Assembly (NCBI GenBank): GCA_946902985.2
Contig: OX336389.2
Span: forward strand, 125,027,572-125,091,571
Direction of reading: 5' to 3'
DNA length: 64,000 nucleotides
DNA from: Meconema thalassinum
Lineage: Eukaryota; Arthropoda; Insecta; Orthoptera; Tettigoniidae
How positions within the stretch are numbered: position 1 is the stretch's first letter; every line of letters begins with the position of its first letter. Below are positions 41,809 through 55,199 of this stretch, one piece after another. A model generated the notes under the pieces. The model searched no databases. It worked only from the letters and a program-made list of their open reading frames with translations, and was not told where the DNA came from. The position numbers and the translations under genes were made by a program.

Positions 41809-44799
41809 CATCATCATCATCTTGCAGAGTTTCCAGCCACTGGCCGGGTCTGTTTGGAACACAAGCCTCTCCAACGTCTTCTGTCTTCCCACCATCTCTC
41901 AGCCTCCACCCTTGTCCAGTCTTCTCCTCTCTTCTTCACGCTTTCTTCCACCCCCTTCAGCCACCTGTCTCTCGGTCTTCCTCTCGGTCTCTTTCCTTCC
42001 CACTTCGTCTCGTGTACTCTCCTGGGTATCCTCTTCTCCTCCATTCGTTTTACATGTCCATACCATCTAAGTCTAGATTTCTCTATACCATCCTGTAATG
42101 GTTCCTCCTTCATTAATTCTCTGGTCCTCTCATTTCTTATTCTGTCCATCTTTGTAGCTCCAATACTGCTTCTCAAGAACCTCATCTCACTGGCCTGTAT
42201 TTTGCTCTTCTCCCTTCCTTTCATAACCCAGGCCTCCGAGGCATACGTCAGGATAGGGACATAGTACGTCCGATATATGATCTTTTTGCTGTTCTGAGGG
42301 ACATCCTTGCTCCATAACATGCTTCTCACACTTCTCCGAAATGCTTCTGCCTGCCTCCAACGCTCATTTATTTCTCCATCGTTTCTTCCATTGTCTTGTA
42401 TGAGGCTTCCCAGATACTTGAAACTCTCCACTTTCTTCAGCTGTTCCCCACCAATTGTTATTCCCGTTGTGGTTCTTTCCTTCTTCCTTGTTGTGATCAC
42501 CATCTCACTCTTATTTATGCTAAATTTCATCCCATATCCTTGTATTATTCCTTCCCCCACGTCCAACTGTTCCTGTACCTCCTCCTCCTTGTTTCCCCAA
42601 ATCATCAAATCATCTGCAAACACCATTGCTTTCATCTTTCCTTCCCCACTTACTTGTGCCACTCGGGTCATTATGTCATCCATCACCACAATGAAAAGTA
42701 ACGGTGACAGTGCACTTCCTTGTTTCAGGCTGTTTCTCTGTTCCAACCAGTCTGATCTCTCTCCTCCCACTTTCACACAGCTCACGCTTCCCTTGTACAT
42801 CTCCTTTATCCTCTTTATAGTCCATTTCTCTACTCCTCTATCCTCCAGGGACTTCCATACTTTGTTTCTGCATACACTGTCATATGCTTTCTCAATGTCC
42901 AGGAAGGCCATAAGTAGATCTGTTCCATACTCATAGTGCTGTTCTTGTAACTGCCTTACAGCAAAAATCAAATCCACTGTGGACCTTCCTGCTCTGAAGC
43001 CATGTTGTTCTTCCCTCATCCCTCCTTCTATCTTTGTCCTAATTCTCTTTTACAAAACTTTCTCGAAGATCTTTGCACAATGACTCATCAGTGTTATTCC
43101 CCGATAGTTTCTGCAATCAGTTCTACTACCTTTCTTGAAGATCGGGACAATTATTCCTTTTTTCCAGTCCTCTGGGGTTTTCCTTTCCTTCCATGCTGTC
43201 CTCATCACTCGGTACAACCACTGTATCCCCACCTCTCCTGCTGCTCTCACCATCTCCACACTCAACTCATCCACACCCGGTGCCTTCCCTCCTTTCATCT
43301 TGTTCACTGCATCTTCCACTTCTTTCCACGTTAAGTCCTTCTCTGTTTGCAGTTCATCTTCCTCTTCCCCGATTTCTTCCTCCTCACCATCTTTACCGTT
43401 TGGGTTCAGAAGTTCTTCAAAATATTCTTTCCACATTTTCTTCAGTTCTTCCCTATTTTCTATCTCTTGTCCCCTTTTGTTCACCATTCTAACATAATCC
43501 GTAGGATCCTTCCGCCTCTTATTTTTTACCATCCCATACAGGACCTTTTTTGTACCTTCACTATCCTCCTTCATCATCTTTGTCCACTCTTCCATCCACT
43601 TTCTTCTCTCCTCAGCCACTACTCTCTTCGCCTCCTTCTTTCTTTCCTTGTCTCTACCGTCCTATTTTGATACCACCTCCTAAAGGCCCTATTCTTTTCC
43701 CTTACTATATCTTTTGTCTTCTCATTCCACCATGGTGTTTCCTTCCACCTCTTCTTACTACTTGTGCTCCCACATACTGCTTCTGCTGCACTTACTAGTG
43801 TCTTCTTAAATCTAGCCCATTCCTCTTCCACCCCTCTTTCTTCATCTGTTGGAATTCCTTCCTTTACCATTTTGAGGTAGTCGACCCTTCTATCCCCTTC
43901 TTTCACTTTCCATATCCTTATATGTCTTTCCTGGTTCTCAGTCCCTTCTTCTCCTTACTCCCTCTCAGGTTCATTACCAGCAATCGATGGTCGCTATCCA
44001 GGTTCTCCGATGGTATAACCTTGATGTCCGTGATGTTCTTATTTAGTTCTTTCTCATACAGTATATAGTCGACCACCGACTTCCTGGTCAAGTCATCACT
44101 GTACCATGTGATTGTGTGGCTCTCTCTTTTCTTAAACCAGGAGTTCACAACTAGCAGGCTGTTCCTCCGGCAGAAGTCCAACAGTCTCTTTCCTTCCTCA
44201 TTTCTTCCGCCCCAACCCTCTGGTCCTAGAACACTCTCATAACCTTGTCTTTCTCTTCCTACATGGGCATTGAGATCCCCCATAACAATCATATTTCTTC
44301 CTACCAGCTGCTTCTGCAATTCCTCTTCAAACTCCTCCTTCTCTTCAGAGGTGCAGCCTACTTGTGGAGCATACACTTGCACTATTTCTATGGTCTCTCC
44401 CCTCAGTGCTACTTTCACTTTCATCATTCTATATCTTATTCTCCCCACTTCTTCTTTTAAACCATCTTGTACTACTACTCCCACTCCATTCCTCTTTCCC
44501 TCTTCGTTCCCACTCCAGTACAGTCTATAGCCTTTTCTCAGTTCTCTCCTTCCTTCCCCTTTCCACTTTGTTTCTGCCAATCCCAATAAATCCAACTTCC
44601 TTCTTTCCATCATATCCACTATCTCCTCCACCTTCCCCATCAGCGTTCTTAGGTTTAAAGTTCCAAATCTTAGTCCGTGTGTACAGCCGTGTCATCGTCT
44701 ATTAAATCCATCATGTCCGAGGCTCGTTCCATTTTCGAAAGCATTTGGTTTCATCCACTACTGGCTTGCTGGGCCTATCGTAGCTTCACTAATTTACTA
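41809..44799 (-). mobile_element. RTE-like LINE, copy 2
   Basis: Same insertion as 21669-24659, same 11-bp duplication. Confidence 0.88.
41817..44640 (-). pseudogene. RTE endonuclease-reverse transcriptase, copy 2
   Basis: Same two frameshifts and TAA as in copy 1, showing that the damage predates the last duplication. Confidence 0.88.
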
Positions 44800-45134
44800 A
44801 TTGTACTAATGCTGTTAGTAATCAGTGCCTTTGATACTCTACACAGAGGTAGAGGGCACTAAGACCTATTTCAAAAAATAACGGAACTTTATAACGGGCT
44901 TCATGTCACATAAAACATTTTTTTAAAATTCAAATGCCTCTCCTGTAAAGTTTCAATTTTGTGACATAGCCTAGTGCCCTTTACCTCCGGCATACAGACA
45001 TATGAACCCTAGTATTGAAGCCAATAATACATATGATAGTTGGAAAATGAGATTCCCCAGTCTGCCATCCCTCAAAACTTTATTGATGAGATATAAAATT
45101 ATATGGGCAGAAAGGGGCATTAGTCGGCCATTAT

Positions 45135-45335
45135 TCTACATACTGTAGTCCCCCACAACCACTGATGCACTTGTCCTACCGCTTCACAACCTTGACGAAC
45201 CCTTGCCAGTTTACTCTTGTCTTGAACGCAGCGAAAAGGTGGATGTAACAGGACACTAAGTCAGGTTTGTATGGGGCACCCTCAGCTAAAGGTGGCAAAA
45301 AGGTAATCAATGTTGATGCCATATGCAGTATTGAA
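45135..45335 (-). pseudogene. Possible mariner transposase C-terminal relic, copy 2
   Basis: Equivalent of 24995-25195. Confidence 0.4.
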
Positions 45336-46475
45336 TTATGTTGTCCATGATTGTAATACAAGCCCATTCTCCATACCTGTCAGTTACACAATATTGCCGT
45401 CCTTTCTCTAACACAGCACTGCGCTAGCACCGGGCACCCACTATTCAATTCTTGTGTCTTTAACACAGCACTGCGCTAGTACAACTTCAATGTATCTAGC
45501 CCAACATAAACCTCCTTAGGACATTGAATGACTTGTCACTTTGAGTCAGTCCATGAGCATTCCCCAACCAAATCTATGATTTTCTGAGTTGCTTGTAAAC
45601 AGTGCACCACAACTGAAGCACCCAGGGCAAGCTAACACAGATAGTATAGTCACAAAGCACACTTTATCAATAATAATTATATCACTTTACTAGAACAATC
45701 ACAATCAATATTTACAAAGGACGAGTTTGGAATCAGAAGCACTGGTAGCTGATGAATTTATATTAGACCTAGGTTCTGCTGCAATGGCTTTACTATCTCT
45801 GTTGTTATTAACACTGACACATTGTTTAATAAATTCCGTGGAATTTCCTCTTCCTCTTGGTACCTGGTCGACATTTAGAACACATCTCATACGCACGCAA
45901 TAATAGGAAATTCTCCAAACATAAAGCCTGGAGCAACACAGGAAGCGGACATATTTTGCTTATGTTTACATATTTTCAGACTGTAAGCTGTTAACACATG
46001 TGCTGCCATCTGTTAGACAGATGAGTAAACTTTATAACCTGGAGTATAGAGCCATAGAGAGCGCAGCTCGGCCGTGGCTGGAAGAATGCTGACTCATACC
46101 GGCAAATTTGAATCAGGAAATTTTAAATATTTAGATGCAAGCACCGATTACCCTAGTAATTACCAAGTAAGATGCTGTGGAGCCACACCCCGTAGACATG
46201 TGCGCACGGGCCCCTTTTAAAATAGTATTTTTAACTACTTACAGGTGAAATATCGACATGAAATATATTATATTCATTTTAAGCAGCAAAATAAGGTTTC
46301 CAATTACAATGAAAACACGAAAATGGCAGCAATTTTATTCAAAAATGTCATTTCAAACTTATAACCTTTTGAGAGGTGGAACATTAAGGTCACACTGCTT
46401 AAAATGCAGTAAATACATTTGTTTTATTCATAATTTTCAATTTTGCTCAGTGGTGAGAGTAAAATTATTAAATAC

Positions 46476-46642
46476 CTTTAATGTCCAGACTTTTGGGGTC
46501 GACTGTGAGGTTAGCAAGATATGGAGATGTCTCCGACTCGATATGACTTGCTAGAACAGCCACCAAATCAGGAACAGTGACGTCTTGCTCTCTTGGATAC
46601 AAATGTAGATTGAAATGCACCACCAGATCCTGACCATCCATA
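46476..46642 (-). CDS. SEA-domain exon B, copy 3
   Basis: Same exon as at 26336-26502, with acceptor, donor and reading frame intact. Confidence 0.75.
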
Positions 46643-46822
46643 CTGCAGCATATGAAACACATCAATAAGTACAATATTATCAAAATTAAGTACAAGCAGG
46701 ACAGTATGTAAAGCTCACCAGTGAAGCCACACAAAAAAACTTTTATTATTAATCTAAACACATTAAACAAGTACTTTCGTGAAGAACTATATAGCCTATT
46801 TTCATATATCCTAGTTATGTTA

Positions 46823-47508
46823 ATTGCCTCTATCAACATACAAAATTTAAGTTTGATTGCTGTAATAGATTCGAAGATATTGAGAACCGACTAAATATTT
46901 TTGGATGGTCGCCATGTTGGATTGTTAGAGTTATGTACCATTAAAGGAAAATTATTGCGTAGGTTCATTATTCAAACTTTCACTTTGATCGCATGATTAC
47001 GACACAAGAAATAAAAACTTAATTTTAAAATTCGCACAGCCGCCATCTTGAGGTTATGTAAGCAATTGAACTTAATTAGATACCATTGCATTACAGTGTG
47101 TATAAACATATACTGTACCAAGTTTCATTGCGTTTGGTTGGTTAAATCGCGAGAAACATCTATTTACAAGTCGCAACTTCGCCTGGCCGCCATGTTGGTT
47201 TTGTAGTTACCAGGTTTTCGAAAGTCACATTGGTGAACTTCTAGCAGTTCCCTTTATCACCGTACAAAATTTCAGGGTGATATCGGTAATAGTTTCGGAG
47301 GGATTGAATGGTGTTGAAATATTTCGCACAGCCGCCATGTTGGATTGGTGAGACGTAACAAAATTGGAAGGGCACGGTCGGGGTGGTCCGGAATAGTGCT
47401 ATGAACTTACCGAGTTTCATTGAAATCGCTCCATCCGTTTAGATTTTATTAGGGGGACACACACCCACACGAATCACACACGTACGCACACACACAGACA
47501 GACACACG
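46823..47508. repeat. GCCATGTTGG repeats, copy 3
   Basis: Same structure as copy 2. Confidence 0.7.
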
Positions 47509-47580
47509 GGCGAAAGGTGATCTCATTATTTTTTTATTTTTTTTTCATAAAATGAAAATAGGCTAAAAAAGTTTTGCATA

Positions 47581-48196
47581 TTGCTGGCCAGGAGTCGTAG
47601 TGGTTTCAAGTCCATTAGTCGTTCTTGCATGTATAAAGGCTGTGTACACTCGCCTGTGTCAATGAGGATGGATCTGTGCAAGTGTGGAGACGACCCGGTG
47701 AGCGTATTCGCGACCAATACATCCGAGACCGACACCAATAGGGAGGAGGTGGTGCAATGTTTTGGGGTGGCATCATGTATGGTCACCGAACCCCTCTTGT
47801 GTACATCTCGGAGCGTATGACAGGCATACATTACAGGGATAATGTCCTAGCACCTGTAGTGAAAGGCAATGCTGACATTTTCGGCCCAAATTTCACTTTC
47901 GTGGACCATAACACTCGTCCGCACAGAGCTGGCATTGTCAATGCCTTTCTTCAGGAGAATGGTATTCACAGAATGGAATGGCCTGTCTATGTCCGTCCTC
48001 ACTTTCATCCCCACTGTGCTCCATGGCAATATGCAAAACTATTCTTGATATTTGTATTGGAACAGTCGAAATACTCAACACCTATTTTCGTTAAGAAAAA
48101 ATACACTGTCATTCTTGTTTTTGATTCATTTAGGTGCTTGGACATCGTGGCCATCAGCTCCGTGTACTTGCAGTAAGTGAAGAATTGCCAGATAAC
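47581..48196 (+). pseudogene. Tc1-like transposase fossil, copy 3
   Basis: Same as the copy at 27441-28056. Confidence 0.8.
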
Positions 48197-48343
48197 CTAT
48201 ATTACTGTGGTGTCTAAATTAGTATGATTATTTGTGCTTGATAGGAATGGAAAGGATGAAGTCATGGGCTCAAGTTAGGAACCATTGCAGTATTTGCCTC
48301 GAGTAAAAGTGGAAAACAATGGGTGGGGATCGAACCTCTTCTC
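48176..48343 (-). mobile_element. SINE family S3 relic, copy 3
   Basis: Equivalent of 7895-8062. Confidence 0.6.
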
Positions 48344-48938
48344 AGTCAACGAGTCTCCAGTCTTTATTAAGGCCATGTGTGATAAATGCATTTCTGCTAC
48401 GTCGATTACGGTATAGTGGTTTTGTAGTAGCGAACACTATTCCAGTCACCTCAGAAACACAGGCAATCAGATAAATGCATCACACATTCAAGTACATTGA
48501 GCTGCTGGCCAAAATATGTCCCAATACCCTAATTAAAGCAAAAACAACGTGTTGAAGTCTGTCTTCGAACACTTCCAGCATCTGTTATGAATAGCTGTGG
48601 CGATTACAAGGTTTACTGTTTGTTTGCTTTGATACAAGTTGCAGCCATGCTGCCAACGTAACTGCTGATGCTAGCTCTTGCAGCAGCAAGTAAGCACTGC
48701 GGAGAACATTCCTTGGCGCCCTGTAGAAGAATTTGATGATGATGATGAAACCAAACATTTGGCTTTCACAGTAAGCAAGGTGAAACGAAGAGACATGGTA
48801 CTGTGTAGTATAGTAAAATCGCACGTATTAGCCAACTTATTTACACCGTACATTCCTACTACGTCTTCAGAGCTGGTGCTCAGACAGTAGTAGTAGTAGT
48901 AGTAGTACTAGTAGATCATTGAGAAGAATTAAACTTAC

Positions 48939-49152
48939 CCATCAAAGGCTAGAACCTCAGTACCTATGAAGGCTGGTCTCAGGTCACTACGACGGAATAT
49001 AAGGTTGATCCTCTCCCGGTAGTCTCGTGCTCTGTGTTGAAACTGTACTGTTGCTGGATCTGCCAGCTCTGGGGAGAAGGAATCGCCCTTCATCACACGG
49101 AACATTGACCGGACCACTTGCTCCCCTGGTGGGTCTGATATGAGGAATGTAT
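48939..49152 (-). CDS. SEA-domain exon A, copy 3
   Basis: Same as the exon at 28799-29012, splice sites and frame intact. Confidence 0.78.
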
Positions 49153-49515
49153 CTGCAAATACATATATAAAACACGAATTTCAATATTGTGTTCATTGCC
49201 AAACTATTAGCCTTTCATTTACATGGATTATTTCTATTTAATAACCCATCTTTAAGGTCAACAATTTGCAATGTCTTTAGTAAAATGAATTTAAGACTCC
49301 TCCACCATGATAAGCATCTTATAGAAGTCGAGAGACTCAAATGCAGTCCTTTAGGAAACCATGCGCAGATGCAATAAATATTTGTTAAACTTCAACAATG
49401 GAATAATTTCTAGTAATATCTCAGATTTTGTAAATCAGTGGAAGGTGAATATAATTGAACAGGGGCATGATTAAGGGAGTAGAGGAAACGTAAAAAAAAC
49501 TACAGTGTCATAAAG

Positions 49516-49677
49516 TTACTTTGTCAGACTTTGCCCCAAAGGGGGGCTTTAACGTGCCAGTAAATCTACTGACACGACTCCCTTGTCTTTGTGCACCCTC
49601 AAATGCCAACTGGTTGTGCCAGGATTCAATCCTGCGATCTTGGGACTGTAACATTATCAAGCTGAGAAGGAAAAGAC
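49516..49677 (-). mobile_element. SINE family S5, copy 3
   Basis: Same SINE with two single-base insertions against copies 1 and 2. Confidence 0.6.
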
Positions 49678-50703
49678 ATGATGGTAAGCAACTTACATGA
49701 ACAAGTAGACAATAGGTACACAGTAGGACGAACACAAAATGTAACAAATATTTCGAGGTATGTCATTGTCAGCGATTCCATATACAGTAGTGTCCTCCTC
49801 CACTGTCCCCAAGGACCTTCTCTACAGCTGCTCCATTGTCATATACAGACATTCGCCCAACCTCGAGGACATCGTTGCATACTACCGACCAGCCAACATC
49901 TGTTCTAGAGTGGTTTGTTCCGGTGTGTAAGATTCATTCTTCTCTTAATCACTGAAGATGACTTTTGTCAAAATATTTGTTGGTTTTCTTTTTGTTCATC
50001 CTGCAGTACCGTGTGTGTACGGTATATAATCTACTTACCCAGGTAAGTTGTACTTGCTTTCAATTTTGTATTTTCCTTTCTAGCTTTATAATGCTGCCAG
50101 TTTTCATATTTTTATTATAATTTTATATTGTAGTTATTTTATATTTTTTATTTTAACAACTGTTATTGAGAGCTGTTGCCACAAAGCTTTAAGTAGACTT
50201 CATACTTATAAACAAATCAACTATCAATTGAAATTATGTCTTCAATCTTTATTCAATTCAATTACGTTATAAAATAGATGTAAATATGTACATGAACATT
50301 GCCTGTGCTGTTCTAACCAATGTGTACCAGTACAGTACCTGTTTCACGAAGTGCAATGCGTAATACCCACATGAAGGATTGTTCACTCGTATACAACCTC
50401 TAGCAATTGAACTTTGACATACCTGCACCTGTGTAATATACAAGGAGGAGGAGGAGGAGTAAAGAAATACATGGGTTAGGTAAGGCAAACACAAATTTAC
50501 AGTTAAAATTCCTATATTTTGGCACAGCATACAGAAAACTGTGTAAGCTGCAAAGCAAACACAATTCCTAATTTACCAGTTCGGTAATATTACAGAGGTG
50601 TGCAACTTATTAGAATCAAATAGAGAACTAATATTAGTCAGAATTTTTTTATTCAAAATCATTTTATTGAACAACGGCTGACATCTTTTATCACACCACT
50701 AAG

Positions 50704-51129
50704 TGGCTTCGGTGGCGTAGTTGGTGGCACGCTGAACTCCCCTGCCCAAGATAGCTGGTTCAAACCAGGCCGAAGTCGTCTGATTTTTTAAGAGCGTTAA
50801 AATCCTTCAGTATGCCTTCCTTTGGAGGGGAAGTAAAGCCGGCAGTCAAATGTCATAGATTTATGACATGCAAAAGATCCTTCAACAGACTAAACTTGTG
50901 TGAACCTAAATTTCTAGGTTAGATTTCGTTGGAACGCTCTATCAAAGTTCCAATGTTCACCACTAGGTATCATTGAAACCGGTTTGCGAAAGTTGGAACT
51001 ACTTGAAATAGAACGGAACTTGTAGCTCACCCTATGGGTGTCCGCTAGAAGCAGCTACAGCCTCAGGGGAGCCGAACATATCCTCGGACACTCCCGGCAC
51101 TAAAAGCCATACGATCAATAAATAAAACA
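50704..51129 (+). mobile_element. SINE family S1a, copy 3
   Basis: Same SINE with several substitutions, for example in the A-box region (GTTGGTGG for GTTGGTAG). Confidence 0.75.
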
Positions 51130-51501
51130 CTTTAGTTAGTAAAGTTTTCTCCCCTGTAGACTTATAACTTTTCCCATAAGGAATTGAAGACTACAAATTT
51201 TTAGAATTGGGTACTCCGAGGGATACCTGAGCTGGGTCTGGTTTCTCTTGTTTCATTGACTTTGGAATGTGCCCTCTGAATCAGGTGATTTCAATCCATG
51301 GTCCACGAATCTTTGTATAGTTCAAGAGACTTTGAATACCTTGGCTCTAAATTCATATGAAAAGTAGAATATTAGTAATCAAAACAAAACGTGTGGCATT
51401 TTGCATTTACGAGGGCCCTCTTTTAGTGGAAATTTTATAAAATCATTTTACTATAAAATTCTTAAAATAAAATGTCATTAAAGACTGATGGTTAAATATT
51501 T

Positions 51502-51783
51502 TCCATTCTTGAAAGCATTTGCTGGTATGGACATATAAAACGAATGGAGGAGAAGAGGATACCCAGGAGGATACACGAGACGAAGTGGAAAGGAAAGAGA
51601 CCGGAGGAAGAACGAGAGACAGGTGGCTGAAGGGGGTAGAAAAAAGCGTGAAGAAGAGAGGAGAAGTCTGGACAAGGGTGGAGGCTGAGAGATGGTGGGA
51701 AGACAGAACACGTCAGAGAGGCTTGTGTTCCAAACAGACCCGGCCAGTGGCTGGAAACTGAGCAAAATGAAAATGATGATGAT
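51502..51783 (+). mobile_element. RTE-like LINE 3' fragment, copy 3
   Basis: Same insertion with an ATG tail one repeat shorter and a few substitutions, so it predates the split of A and B. Confidence 0.85.
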
Positions 51784-52200
51784 GATGGTTAAAAATTTGA
51801 AATAACTTCAGCACCTTGTAAATATATTTAGTGCATTAACCTTTTGCACTCCTATGTCGAGTGGGTTTCGACATTAAAATATTTAACCTCCGCTCCGATG
51901 TAGAGTCCCAAACGACATGACGATAGCTTGTACTTACAGCGCTCGTATGACTTCTGTGCTGTATTGCGGTATTGTGCAGCCTTCTAGTGGTCTCCGAGAG
52001 AACACCTTTTCCCTATTTAATATAGTTTGCGGGAATTGTTATGAATTTTTAACCTTCGTTATTCTCAAATGTTTTTGACAGTTTTACTGATAATAAAGAT
52101 TGAATGCAAACATGCCATCTGGTTCATCTTCGCTCATGGAACCGGATATTTTAGAACAGTTAGTGGACAGTAATAGTTACGATGATGAACAAACAACTGG

Positions 52201-52398
52201 GCGGCTTCGGTGGTGTAGTTGGTAGCATGCTGAGCTTCTATGCCCAAGATCGCGGGTTCAAACCCGGCCGAAGTCGTCGGATTTTTTAAGAACTTTAAAA
52301 ATCCCTCAGTATGCCTTCCTTTGGAGGGGAAGTAAAGCTGGCGGTCCCAGGGCATGTTAAAGAACCTTCCACTAATTACACCTATGTGAAGCTAAATA
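52201..52398 (+). mobile_element. SINE family S1b, copy 3
   Basis: Equivalent of 12133-12330 with a few substitutions. Confidence 0.75.
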
Positions 52399-52574
52399 AA
52401 TACAGGTTAAACATTTGACTAACGTTCTTAGGTCCCTACGTTTGTCGTCATGAGCCGACTGCGGTAGCATCTGGTAACTAATTTCTGAACTAGTTGGTCG
52501 TTGACGGTGGCGTTTGGCGGCAAAAGTAGTACTTGAAAAAATTCTATGCCTGCAGTCCTTACTTGAATTAAAAC

Positions 52575-52690
52575 AGATAACACACACTAATATAGTCATC
52601 ACAATTAACACCGGTTATCAGACAGATTCTACACACACCCAAAGTACACGGGGCTACATGACCGCGTTGTCGCAGCCCCTAAACTGAGGA
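52575..52690 (+). mobile_element. SINE family S3, 3' part, copy 3
   Basis: Equivalent stretch, here next to the empty Copia site. Confidence 0.6.
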
Positions 52691-53055
52691 ACCCACCAAA
52701 CAACTGACTTGGAAATATAACATAACTATATTTTGTGTTAGATTGTTTTGCAGTGTTCACTTCCTACTACTGTTCACAGTGCAGAAATTAATTCGGCAGG
52801 AAGCACTCGCTAAAGGTAATGGAGTTCAAAAGGTCAAATCAGGAAAAGTATAAATGATATTTTGGGAAACTGGTGTTGAGTCTAATAATTTGCACACTTC
52901 TGTGTGCTTTGAGCTTCAAATTTAAACTTACATGGCCACGGTGGCAGGATGTACACACTCTTCGATATTCCTTTGGCAGTGAACTAAAATACATTTGTGT
53001 TTGCGTTAACCCATGTGCAAATGAAAATACTTGCTAAGCCCACATGTGTGCTAAC

Positions 53056-53297
53056 CTGGTTTGGAATTGCATGAGCCAGGTCCATGGTATTCAGGAAAAT
53101 TTCCACAATCAAGAATGGATTTCAATCTTGGAGGTAACCTGCTCCCACAACCTCCTTGGAACTCGCGGCAGAAATCAAGACACGGCAATACTATTTTATC
53201 CTCTTCCTCGCCAGGACTTCGAGGTAAACAGGTAGGTTGTAGCAACTGACACACAAACTCGTATGCCAGCCGGTAGCATTCTGCATCCACCAGTTCC
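53056..53297 (-). CDS. Frizzled-domain exon 2, copy 3
   Basis: Same exon with intact splice borders. Two amino-acid differences from copies 1 and 2: Leu for the extra Cys (two base changes in one codon at 53177-53179) and Leu for Phe in LPPR-F/L-KSI, plus one synonymous change. Confidence 0.85.
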
Positions 53298-53466
53298 CTG
53301 CAACAAGAAGTTAACAGATACAAACAAGCAGTGGTGTCGCTAGAGGAGAAGAACTACCATAACCTATCTTCAAAATTGTCCCGTCAGTTAAATAAAATCT
53401 CCATATCAGCTTTTCATATACCATATATTGAGCAACTATTTCAAACTCAAACTTGTAGTAATGACC

Positions 53467-54345
53467 ACCTCGTAGTGGAGCAGCTATCATTCTTGGCTGT
53501 TACCGCAGAGGCCCTGGTTCGATTCCCGGCTCTGCCAAGAAATTTCAATTCTGGTGCAAGGCTGGAACCGGGTACACTCAGCCTAGTGAGGCAAAACTGA
53601 GAAGAAGAGAGTTCAATTCCCACCTCGACCATCCAGGAAGTGGTTTTCCGTGGTTCCATCAACTCCAGGCAAATGCTAGGATGGCTCCTAACTTAAAACC
53701 ATGGCCACCCCCTTCCCAACCCTATCCACAATTTACAAATACACACACCAGTACCGCCATCACAATAACACAAGTTATCACACAAATTCTACACACACTC
53801 AAATACACAGGACTATATGACCACGATGTCGCAGCTGCTAAAATAAGTAACAACAACATTGTGTCATCTAAGGCAATATTCATAAAAATAACATTTTAAG
53901 ATAGCAAAATGGCACAAGTGCTTGTCCCATCTTAAACTGTTGTTGTTGTTGTTGTTTCATTTATGTTTTTTACATTGTGGATATTTCAGCCCTGTGTACT
54001 TGGGTGTATGTGTCTGTTCAGAATTTGTCTGATAACCTGTGTTACTGTGGTGTCTGTAGTAGTGTGTGTATTTGTAATTTAGGCTAGGATTGGGATGAAG
54101 AAGGCCATGGGTGTAAGTTAGGAACCATCCCAGCATTTGCTTGGAGTAAAAGTTGGGAAAACCATGGGAAAGGATGGCAGAGGTGGGAATGGAACTCAAC
54201 TCTCCTCAGTTTCGCCTCACGAGGCTGTGTGTACCCTATTCCAGCCCTCAGACCAGAACTAAATTTCTTGGCAGAGCAAAGATTCAAACCCAGACCTAAG
54301 GGGTGTCAGCCAAGCATGCTAGCCACCACACCACAAGATGCTCCC
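53467..54345. mobile_element. Inverted pair of S3 SINEs, complete form, copy 3
   Basis: Left SINE on the plus strand from about 53467 (B-box GGTTCGATTCCC), body with TGGTTTTCCGTGGTTCC and CAGGCAAATGCTAGGATGG, tail to about 53850. Right SINE on the minus strand from about 54345 down to about 53960 with the same blocks inverted. The centre holds a (TTG)n tract near 53940-53955. This is the likely ancestral form. Confidence 0.75.
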
Positions 54346-54450
54346 ATCTTTAACCAAAGTTTTCATCAGCACTCCTCCAGCACCGTAAAATAATTAGGCA
54401 GAAAATATGAGTTTAACATGTAATTAATTACAGTATTAGCACAGATTATA

Positions 54451-54762
54451 CCGACAGCCGTGGCTACGCTCGTTAAAGCGCACAGTTAGGTCATTCTCTG
54501 CTGACACGGTATACGCGTGGGTTCGAGCCCCTCCGTCGGCCGTCCTTGAAATGGTTTTTCGTGGTTTCCCCATTTTCAACACCAGGCAAATGATGGAACA
54601 GTACCTTCTAACAGGCTATGGCCCCTCCTTCCATATCCTTGCCCAGTTTCATTCTCCTTCATCCATTCCTTTTTTATCTCATCCTGACGCGCAGGTCGCC
54701 CACGGGCGTCGACTAGAATGGCCTGCACTCGGCCTCTCAGGGGGGCCACACGACAAAAAAAA
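54451..54762 (+). mobile_element. SINE family S4, copy 3
   Basis: Same insertion with substitutions and a small insertion in the T-rich stretch, so it predates the A/B split. Confidence 0.88.
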
Positions 54763-55199
54763 GCACAAATTATATTAACGTATAGAATTTTTTCAGGTGA
54801 ATTTCATATTGGGCATAAATTTGTGTTGACCGACTGAGAGATATCGATCAGCTGTTGTTAATATAAAGGCAACACTGGAAAATGGCTTCAAAGCCTCTCT
54901 TCAAGACCACCCACCAAAACAACCAACTTTTGCAGGAACCAACATTGGAACCCATAACATCAATGCAATTTGTACCTCTTGCCGACCGCCAACTAGCTTT
55001 TTGGCGACCAGAGTTTTAAAGACTGTACTTATGCAGTAGTGCATTGCGGATTGTCAAGGTAGTGAGTGAGTTCAGGCAATGGGTTAATCTTCCTGGCTTA
55101 TATCAGATGAAGGTGAAGTGACACGATCTCACTTTCGCCCTGAATGCTTTCACAACAACAAAAAAACACTATAGCATTATAAAGAGGTGCACTAGGCAA

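Larger units (their letters stand above)
41751..45012. mobile_element. Foldback/MITE split by an RTE element, copy 2
   Basis: Same arrangement as copy 1. Confidence 0.55.
25614..45753. repeat. Tandem unit copy 2 (about 20,140 bp), a B/A mosaic
   Basis: Head-to-tail with copy 1. From 25614 to about 29155 it carries the variants of copy 3. From 29200 to its end it carries those of copy 1, including the Copia, the extra SINE and the same RTE. It reads as a recombinant of the two flanking copies. Stretches of copy 2 without their own entry correspond to copy 1 plus 20,143 (left of about 7250), 20,141 (to about 9015) or 20,140 (after that). Confidence 0.97.
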
